Positions 1 to 4,495 of a stretch of 7,973 nucleotides of DNA are shown piece after piece. Below the pieces are notes generated by a model. It saw only the letters and a program-made list of their open reading frames with translations. It had not been told where the DNA came from and ran no database searches. The position numbers and the translations under genes are program-made. Within the stretch, counting starts at the first letter, position 1. The number at the start of each line of letters is the position of its first letter. Origin of the DNA: CAYQTO01 sp964420455 (lineage in GTDB: Bacteria > Sumerlaeota > Sumerlaeia > SLMS01); the NCBI GenBank assembly GCA_964420455.1, contig CAYQTO010000164.1:1-7973 (forward strand), read 5' to 3'.

Positions 1-2
1 CT

Positions 3-98
3 TGCCCATCTCGGCGTCGACCCGGAATCCCGTTGCGGTGGTTCGTCACCCGGTGGTCGGTGACACGCATTCGCCGTGGTATTCACCGATTGGAATGA
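3..98 (+). CDS. Possible C-terminal tail of an upstream gene (partial)
   Basis: Reading the third frame from the left edge gives 31 residues and a TGA at 96-98. The tail is basic and amphipathic (it ends WSVTRIRRGIHRLE), a style often seen at the C-terminus of cell-surface glycosyltransferases. The TGA overlaps the ATG at 95 as ATGA, the classic layout of translationally coupled genes, and this is the main support. There is too little protein to assign a family. The alternatives are that frame 1 (stop TGA at 61-63) is the true upstream tail, or that the next gene extends upstream through this stretch. Codon-position GC does not separate the frames clearly, so this is tentative. Confidence 0.3.
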   Translation, partial: CPSRRRPGIPLRWFVTRWSVTRIRRGIHRLE

Positions 99-1033
99 TG
101 AGCGACTCCAGACCGGTCCCCCCCTGCTCGCTGCTGGTGCCTTGCTACCGGGCGGCGGAAGTCCTGCCGCGGCTGGCGGAGACCGTCCGCGCCCAAACGG
201 CCCCTTTCGCCGAATGGATCTGTTACGATGATGCCAGTGGCGACAACACGGCCGATGTGGCGGAAGCGCTCGGCGCGCGGGTGATCCGCGGCGAGGTCAA
301 CGGCGGTCCCTCCGTCGCCCGCAACGCGGCCGCTCGCGCCGCCTCCTGCGAATGGATCCACTTTCACGATGCGGACGACATCATGGAGCCGCACCTGCTC
401 GAGAAGAGCGCGGCGCTGATGATCGACGGCGTGGATGCGGTGGTTGGCCGGGTCGACTGGGTCGAGGAGGAATCCCGGGAGATCTGGTTCTCCATCGCTC
501 CAGGGGACGAGGAACTGCGATCGGACCCGCTCGACAAGTTGATCCGCCGCCCCACCGGCGTCATTGGCGTCACCATGCGGCGCGATGCCTTCCTGGCCGT
601 GGGGGGATTTGACGAATCGATTCGCTGCTACGAGGATTCCGACGTCTTCGTGCGCATGGCGGGAAACGGCGCCCGGTTTCGCGCGATTCCCGACCGGATC
701 GCCTGGTCGCTCCGCCATGAGCGGGGCATCAGCAACGACCGATCGTACTGCCACAACGTGCGACTGCAGTTGCTGAAGAAGTATCGCGACACGTATGGCG
801 AGCGAGCCTTCCCGGCCCTGAGAACCGCCTCGGAAAGGCTGCTGTTGGGGATGGTGAAGGCGAACTCCTTTACGAAGGCGGCGGAAGTGGCCGTGTTCTG
901 CCGTTCGGTGGGGGGCGACCCGCCGACCACCGGGAATCCGGTACTCAAGGTGCTCAAACGGGTGGTACCGCCGGTAACCGCGATGCGTCTTCAGTGGGCG
1001 GTCCGCAAGCGGGCGAGCGGGTTCGATGGCTGA
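98..1033 (+). CDS. Family 2 glycosyltransferase (GT-A fold)
   Basis: This gene probably transfers a sugar from a nucleotide-sugar donor to a lipid-linked or growing glycan on the cytoplasmic face of the membrane. It has 311 residues counted from the ATG at 98. The GT2 signatures appear in order: the SLLVPCYRA first strand (11-19), YDDASGDNT nucleotide-binding loop (43-51), NGGPSVARNAA (68-78), the metal-binding DADD (91-94, DXD equivalent), and GGFDE followed by YEDSDVF (169-184), which carries the acceptor-side ED motif. No membrane segment is visible, so it is likely soluble or peripheral. The reading frame is open to the left edge (TTG at 2), but the conserved domain normally starts 5-15 residues into the protein. 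That favours ATG 95 or 98; only a weak TGGA precedes them. The gene overlaps the following acyltransferase by 8 bases, which suggests one polysaccharide operon. The sugar specificity cannot be read from the sequence. Confidence 0.9.
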   Translation: MSDSRPVPPCSLLVPCYRAAEVLPRLAETVRAQTAPFAEWICYDDASGDNTADVAEALGARVIRGEVNGGPSVARNAAARAASCEWIHFHDADDIMEPHLLEKSAALMIDGVDAVVGRVDWVEEESREIWFSIAPGDEELRSDPLDKLIRRPTGVIGVTMRRDAFLAVGGFDESIRCYEDSDVFVRMAGNGARFRAIPDRIAWSLRHERGISNDRSYCHNVRLQLLKKYRDTYGERAFPALRTASERLLLGMVKANSFTKAAEVAVFCRSVGGDPPTTGNPVLKVLKRVVPPVTAMRLQWAVRKRASGFDG

Positions 1034-1643
1034 CGCGGCTGGGGGTGCCGACAAGCGCCTCGCAAGGAAGATCGCCCGTTGGCTCGACCTTTGGGCAATG
1101 GCGGGGCGCCGTTGGTGGTGGGGCCAGATGGGAGTGGAAATGGGGCGCCGGGTGCGCCTCGCCCGTGGGGCCCACACGGACGTGGCGTGGCGGGTGCACC
1201 GCGGGCGTCTGCGGCTCGGAGACCGGGTCCACGTGGGGCGCGGCGCCCTGTTGGAAACCTTCGGAGGATGCATCGACCTCGCCAATGACGTCCACATTGG
1301 ACCCTACGTCGTCATCTATGGGCACGGCGACGTGTGCATCGGGGAGGAAAGCCTTGTGGCCATGCACGTCCGAATTGTGTCGGCAAACCACGCGTTGCCA
1401 TCGGCAGGGGTGCCGATCCGATCGAAACCGGACGAACGCGCCCCCATAAGAATCGGCCGCGATGTCTGGATCGGGGCCGGAGCGACGATCCTTGCCGGCG
1501 TTACGATCGGAGACGGGGCGGTGATTGCCGCGGGAGCGGTCGTGACGCGTGAGGTGCCCCCGAATGCCATCGTCGCCGGGGTTCCCGCCCGAATCGTCCG
1601 GCATCGCGAAGGCTCCGGGCCCGCACCTGGCAGCAATCCATGA
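1026..1643 (+). CDS. Hexapeptide-repeat (left-handed beta-helix) O-acyltransferase
   Basis: This is a 205-residue acyltransferase of the LacA/NodL/WbbJ type, likely adding acetyl from acetyl-CoA to a sugar of the surface glycan. Hexapeptide repeats run in two blocks, about residues 62-118 (LRLGDRVHVG, DVHIGPYVVI, DVCIGEESLV) and 141-188 (IRIGRDVWIG through VAGVPARIV). They are separated by the loop SANHALP, whose His122 matches the general base of this family. The closing PPNAIVAGVPARIV is the standard C-terminal signature. Residues 10-33 are rich in Arg, Lys and Trp, with a WWW run at 30-32, and could form an interfacial membrane anchor. The ATG at 1026 lies inside the end of the glycosyltransferase gene (8-base overlap, GATGGCTGA), so the two are probably translationally coupled. 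The acceptor is unknown. Confidence 0.9.
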   Translation: MADAAGGADKRLARKIARWLDLWAMAGRRWWWGQMGVEMGRRVRLARGAHTDVAWRVHRGRLRLGDRVHVGRGALLETFGGCIDLANDVHIGPYVVIYGHGDVCIGEESLVAMHVRIVSANHALPSAGVPIRSKPDERAPIRIGRDVWIGAGATILAGVTIGDGAVIAAGAVVTREVPPNAIVAGVPARIVRHREGSGPAPGSNP

Positions 1644-1738
1644 CAGGAACGGTTTGGCCGCTTCTCCGCTAGCCCCAAAGATGCATCAAGAAAAGTCTCC
1701 GAACGAGACGCCTGCGATGAAAGGCCCGAAGCAAGACC
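1644..1738 (+). other. Intergenic gap before dxr
   Basis: Ninety-five bases lie between the acyltransferase stop and the dxr start. I see no convincing sigma-70 promoter and no U-tract terminator. A short inverted repeat GTCTC-cgaac-GAGAC (1695-1709) is too small to call. A 10-codon ATG frame (1717-1749) overlaps the dxr start out of frame. It has no evident ribosome site, and I regard it as chance. No strong Shine-Dalgarno precedes the dxr ATG. Confidence 0.5.
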
Positions 1739-1906
1739 ATGCCGTTTAACTCGCTGACCGTGCTGGGGTCGACCGGATCGATCGGCACACAGACGATGGA
1801 TGTGCTCCGGCATCTGGGCGAGCGGGGTCCCCGGATCGTGGGCCTGAGCGGCGGCGGCCAGCGGTTGGAGGTTCTTGCCGGGCAGGTTGCCGAATTCCGT
1901 TGGTGA
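1739..1906 (+). pseudogene. dxr: dxr 5' fragment: N-terminal NADPH-binding start, cut by a frameshift
   Basis: From the ATG at 1739 this frame reads 55 codons and then meets TGA at 1904-1906. It carries the start of the DXP reductoisomerase Rossmann fold: LTVLGSTGSIG (6-16, the NADPH-binding glycine motif), then TMDVLRHLGERGPRIVGLSGG and LAGQVAEFR. All of this lines up with the E. coli enzyme up to its CLEFSPRYAV region. The rest of the enzyme continues in another frame from about 1899. Frame 2 must shift to frame 0, so either two (or 2+3n) bases are missing or one base is extra. Removing one T at 1900-1901 restores an open frame (EFR-GDES) but leaves out the short strand that homologs have here. 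A lost stretch of about 11-14 bases fits the family better. The cause could be a real mutation or a sequencing or assembly error. Confidence 0.8.
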
Positions 1907-2909
1907 CGAGTCGCGTGTCGGCGAACTCCGGAATCTGCTCCCGGTGGACTGGCGGGGGCATCTGCTTGCCGGGGCCGAAGGACTCGAGCGGATTGCGGCC
2001 GAGGCACCGGCGGAACTCGTCCTCGTCGCCACCGTCGGATGGACGGGGCTCCCGCCTGCTCTTGCCGCCCTCCGCGCAGGCCGCGCCCTCGCCCTCGCCA
2101 ACAAGGAAGTCCTCGTCTGTGGCGGCCACCTTGTCATGGAGGAGGCCCGTCGCCGCGACCTCCAGATTCTTCCCGTCGACAGCGAGCACAACGCCATCTT
2201 CCAGTGTTTGGCCGCCGCCGCGCCCAGCACCGTCAAGCGTATCATCCTGACGTGCAGCGGTGGACCCTATCGCAACGCCACCCGCGAGGAGATCGCCATC
2301 GCTCCCCGGGATCGGACCCTTCGTCACCCCACCTGGAGCATGGGCGCCAAGATCACGGTCGACTCCGCAACCCTCATGAACAAGGGGTTCGAGGTCATCG
2401 AAGCCCACCACCTCTTTGGCGTCGGTTACGACCACATCGACGTGGTCATCCATCCCGAGTCGACGGTCCACTCGCTCGTGGAGTACGTGGACGGCTCGCT
2501 GCTGGCGCAGCTGGGGCCGACGGACATGCGCTTTCCGATTCAGTTCGCCCTCACCTGGCCGGACCGCCTGGAGGCTCCCGCCAAGTATTTGGACCTGACG
2601 ACCATCAGCAGCCTGCACTTTGCGGCGCCGGATCTCGACCGGTTTCCGGCCCTTCGTATGGCCTACGACGCGGGCCGCGCCGGCGGCAGCGCCCCCTGCG
2701 TCCTCAATGCCGCCAACGAGGTCGCCGTCGCCCTCCATCTCGCCGGCGACATCCCCTGCGGCGGAGTTCCCGAAATTGTGGGGACCGTGATCAGGGCCCA
2801 CACCCCGGAGGCGGCACCAAGCCTTGAATCACTCAGAAAATGGGACTTGTGGGGGCGCGAGGAGGCCCGGCGGGTAGCACGGGAGATAAGGGAGGCCGCC
2901 CGTGCCTAG
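1875..2909 (+). CDS. dxr: 1-deoxy-D-xylulose 5-phosphate reductoisomerase, main body (frameshifted from its N-terminus)
   Basis: DXP reductoisomerase catalyses the NADPH- and metal-dependent rearrangement and reduction of DXP to MEP, the committed step of the non-mevalonate isoprenoid pathway in the cytoplasm. The frame is open from a TTG at 1875, but homology begins only at about 1899 (VGDES). The true start is the ATG at 1739 in another frame, so the nominal start is an artefact of the frameshift. Conserved blocks appear in order: LANKE; PVDSEHNAIFQ with the metal-ligand Asp and Glu; the flexible-loop SGGPYR; HPTWSMGAKITVDSATLMNKGFEVIEA, which carries the substrate-loop His, Trp and Met, the Asn/Lys substrate contacts and the third metal-ligand Glu; then HPESTVHS, DGSLLAQLG, DMRFPIQFAL and LNAANEVAVA. 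Joined with the 5' fragment the protein would be about 394 residues, normal for the family. No active-site residue is missing in this part. The stop TAG shares bases with the stop of the convergent ubiX. Confidence 0.93.
   Translation: MPGRLPNSVGDESRVGELRNLLPVDWRGHLLAGAEGLERIAAEAPAELVLVATVGWTGLPPALAALRAGRALALANKEVLVCGGHLVMEEARRRDLQILPVDSEHNAIFQCLAAAAPSTVKRIILTCSGGPYRNATREEIAIAPRDRTLRHPTWSMGAKITVDSATLMNKGFEVIEAHHLFGVGYDHIDVVIHPESTVHSLVEYVDGSLLAQLGPTDMRFPIQFALTWPDRLEAPAKYLDLTTISSLHFAAPDLDRFPALRMAYDAGRAGGSAPCVLNAANEVAVALHLAGDIPCGGVPEIVGTVIRAHTPEAAPSLESLRKWDLWGREEARRVAREIREAARA
2906..2909. other. Shared CTAG palindrome holding both convergent stop codons
   Basis: The plus-strand dxr stop TAG is 2907-2909 and the minus-strand ubiX stop TAG is the complement of 2906-2908. 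The two genes therefore end on the same palindromic tetranucleotide and overlap by 4 bases. No intergenic space exists for a conventional terminator, so each transcript must run into the 3' end of the other gene or end by another route. Confidence 0.9.
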
Positions 2910-3553
2910 GGCTTGGCGGGAGGACGAAGCGCCCGCGGTCCCTCCCAGGTCAGCGGGACGTCGTGATCGATGCCCACGAGGTTCAACACCTTCATCACCA
3001 TAAAGTCCAGCAGGTCGTCGATGGTTTTGGGCTCGCAGTAGAACCCGGGCATGGCGGGGACGATGTGGGCGCCGGCCTCGCAAAGCGTCGTCAAGTTCCG
3101 CAGGTGGACAAGGCTGAAGGGGGTCTCGCGTGGGACCAGGACCAGCGGCCGTCGTTCCTTGAGGAACACATCCGCGCACCGGCCCAGCAGATCATCCGTC
3201 AACCCGGTCGCGATCGACGCGCAGGTCTTCATGCTGGCGGGCATCACAATCATGGCGTGCGCGCGGAATGTTCCGCTCGCGGGCTTGGCGGCAATGTCCC
3301 GGATGTGGTAGGTGGTGACGTGGCTGCCGGCGCGTTCTTCCGGGAGTGCGAGCCATTCCGTGAGGGGCGAAGAACTGCCCACGCCCTGAAGGCCCTCCTC
3401 CTCCTGTAGGACACGCCACGCGGCTGGGGTGACAAGCAGATGGACCTGCCAGTCTAGCCGGACGAGGGTCTCAACCAGCCGGATGCCGTAGCGGATGCCG
3501 CTGGCCCCGCTGAGACCGATGACGATGTGGCGGCGTTCAATTGTGTCGGCCAT
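2906..3553 (-). CDS. ubiX: UbiX-type flavin prenyltransferase (prenyl-FMN synthase)
   Basis: UbiX joins a dimethylallyl group from DMAP to FMN, making the prenylated cofactor for UbiD-family decarboxylases. The protein has 215 residues, normal for the family. Visible motifs are IVIGLSGASG (10-19, FMN phosphate loop), PASGTF (91-96), VMPASMKTCASIATGLTD (103-120), RCADVFLKERRPLVLVPRETP (125-145), PAMPGFYCEP (166-175) and TIDDLLDF. Against Pseudomonas aeruginosa UbiX with an offset of three, the catalytic or binding residues Glu49, Arg122, Lys129, Arg139, Glu140, Tyr169 and Trp200 are all present; Arg185 appears as Lys188. Position numbers are from memory of the family. The ATG at 3553 has a good AGGAG 7 bases upstream and gives the expected N-terminus; the frame is open further (to 3646), but that part is antisense to ubiE coding sequence. 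It overlaps ubiE by 17 bases, so the two are coupled. No UbiD is in the window. Confidence 0.95.
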   Translation of the reverse strand: MADTIERRHIVIGLSGASGIRYGIRLVETLVRLDWQVHLLVTPAAWRVLQEEEGLQGVGSSSPLTEWLALPEERAGSHVTTYHIRDIAAKPASGTFRAHAMIVMPASMKTCASIATGLTDDLLGRCADVFLKERRPLVLVPRETPFSLVHLRNLTTLCEAGAHIVPAMPGFYCEPKTIDDLLDFMVMKVLNLVGIDHDVPLTWEGPRALRPPAKP

Positions 3554-4301
3554 TTGCGGACTCCTGCGGGCGCGGCTTCTCGCCGAGGTGCAGCGCCGCG
3601 ATATTAAACGATAGAGAGCAGTGCCGCACACGGGTGAAGCCGCCACGAATCATCGTGCGGGCGAGTTCGCGCCGGGTGGGAAAATGAAGCACGGAGAAGG
3701 GAAGATAGAGATAGGCGGCTTTCCGCGAGAGCAAGGCGCCGATGCGCGGGAGGACGTGCAGGAAATAGGGCTGGTAGACGGCGCGGACGAGGGGGTTTTC
3801 GGGCTGGCTGAACTCGAGGATGGCGAGGCGGCCGCCGGGGCGGAGGACACGACGCATTTCGGCGAGGCCGCGCTCGAGGGATTCCATGTTCCGCAGACCG
3901 AAGGCGATGGTCACGAGATCGAAGGAGCCATCGGCGAAGGGGAGTTGGAGCCCGTCGGCCTCGATCCAGGGGATGACGGTGCGGGGGGCTTTCTGCTGGG
4001 CAATGTGGAGCATGGGGCGGGCGAAGTCTGCTCCGACAACATGGGCGCCCGGGGCCTGCCTGGCGAGCGTGATCGCCAAGTCGCCGGTGCCGCAGGCGAG
4101 GTCCAGAAGCCGGTTGGCGGGGGTGAGGCCGGTGAGGGCCTCGCGGGCGGCGATCTCGCGCCAGGCGACGTCGGTCCGCGCGCTCAAGAGCCGGTTGAGA
4201 AAATCGTAGCGGCCGGCAATATCGCTGAACATGGCCCGGATCTTCCGGGCTTCCTTGGAGGGCTTGGGAACGCGCGGAGGCGCCTCGGCGAGTGCGGGCA
4301 A
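3537..4301 (-). CDS. ubiE: Menaquinone/ubiquinone biosynthesis C-methyltransferase
   Basis: UbiE/MenG transfers a methyl group from S-adenosylmethionine to the ring carbon of demethylmenaquinone, or to the ubiquinone precursor, late in quinone synthesis. From the TTG at 4301 it has 254 residues, typical of the family. Motifs in that numbering: KIRAMFSDIAGRYDFLN (20-36, the family's N-terminal signature), LLDLACGTGDLAI (65-77, SAM motif I), VVGADFARPML (motif II), FDLVTIAFGLRNM (127-139, UbiE signature), RVLRPGGRLAILEFSQP (151-167), and the closing YLPFSVLHFP with NIAALHLGEK. The frame is open up to an ATG at 4505, but the extra 68 residues are unlike the family and cross the divergent gene's start. 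The TTG is preceded by AGAGGAAG about 10 bases upstream. An ATG at 4232 would cut into the signature. It is followed by ubiX with a 17-base overlap, so both probably sit in one transcript. Confidence 0.93.
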   Translation of the reverse strand: MPALAEAPPRVPKPSKEARKIRAMFSDIAGRYDFLNRLLSARTDVAWREIAAREALTGLTPANRLLDLACGTGDLAITLARQAPGAHVVGADFARPMLHIAQQKAPRTVIPWIEADGLQLPFADGSFDLVTIAFGLRNMESLERGLAEMRRVLRPGGRLAILEFSQPENPLVRAVYQPYFLHVLPRIGALLSRKAAYLYLPFSVLHFPTRRELARTMIRGGFTRVRHCSLSFNIAALHLGEKPRPQESANGRHN

Positions 4302-4495
4302 GTTGCGGGTACTTCCTCTTGCGGCAAGTTTGGGGGCTTTCCTAGCGTCCCGGCTCGTCAAGGAGGCATTTTCCGGGCCGCTGTCCGGGCGCAAGCAAAC
4401 GCGCTCCCCCCGCCCATGGTCTCCTACGTCAGCCAGCCGCAATGGACCCCAACAGGTCTTCCCGGCCGAACCCCCCGATCCCCCAACGCGAACCG
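4302..4495. promoter_or_regulatory. Divergent intergenic region between ubiE and the secreted PHP-like gene
   Basis: This stretch must hold the promoters of both divergent units. By eye it is very GC- and C-rich on the plus strand. A TTGACG hexamer is present on the minus strand (4361-4356), but no matching -10 box sits at 16-18 bases, so I do not call a promoter. A perfect AAGGAGG on the plus strand (4360-4366) has no ATG, GTG or TTG at a suitable distance. An ATG at 4442 in frame with the downstream gene would add 18 residues to it, in which case the region shrinks to 4302-4441. Confidence 0.4.
4305..4313 (-). promoter_or_regulatory. Probable ribosome binding site deciding the ubiE TTG start
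   Basis: On the minus strand AGAGGAAG lies roughly 10 bases before the TTG at 4301. The only other upstream TTG in frame (4361) has no purine-rich site before it, and the ATG at 4505 lies across the neighbouring divergent gene. The spacing is slightly long but acceptable. Confidence 0.5.

Noticed and set aside
83..1297. Minus-strand open frame of 404 codons across both glycan genes
   Set aside because: Its translation is Arg/His/Pro-rich and spans two well-supported plus-strand genes; it is a high-GC antisense artefact.
1695..1709. Inverted repeat GTCTC-cgaac-GAGAC upstream of dxr as an operator or terminator
   Set aside because: It is a five-base stem with no T-run, expected by chance at this length.
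1717..1749. Ten-codon upstream ORF overlapping the dxr start as a leader peptide
   Set aside because: It has no ribosome site, no attenuator-like structure and no codon theme; it is most likely chance.
1746..2801. Minus-strand open frame of 351 codons antisense to dxr
   Set aside because: dxr on the plus strand is unmistakable; the antisense translation has no motif.
4356..4361. TTGACG as the -35 box of a ubiE promoter
   Set aside because: No acceptable -10 hexamer lies 16-18 bases downstream on that strand.
4360..4366. Perfect AAGGAGG on the plus strand as a start signal
   Set aside because: No ATG, GTG or TTG occurs at a proper distance, and the nearby ATT is not in frame with the downstream gene.
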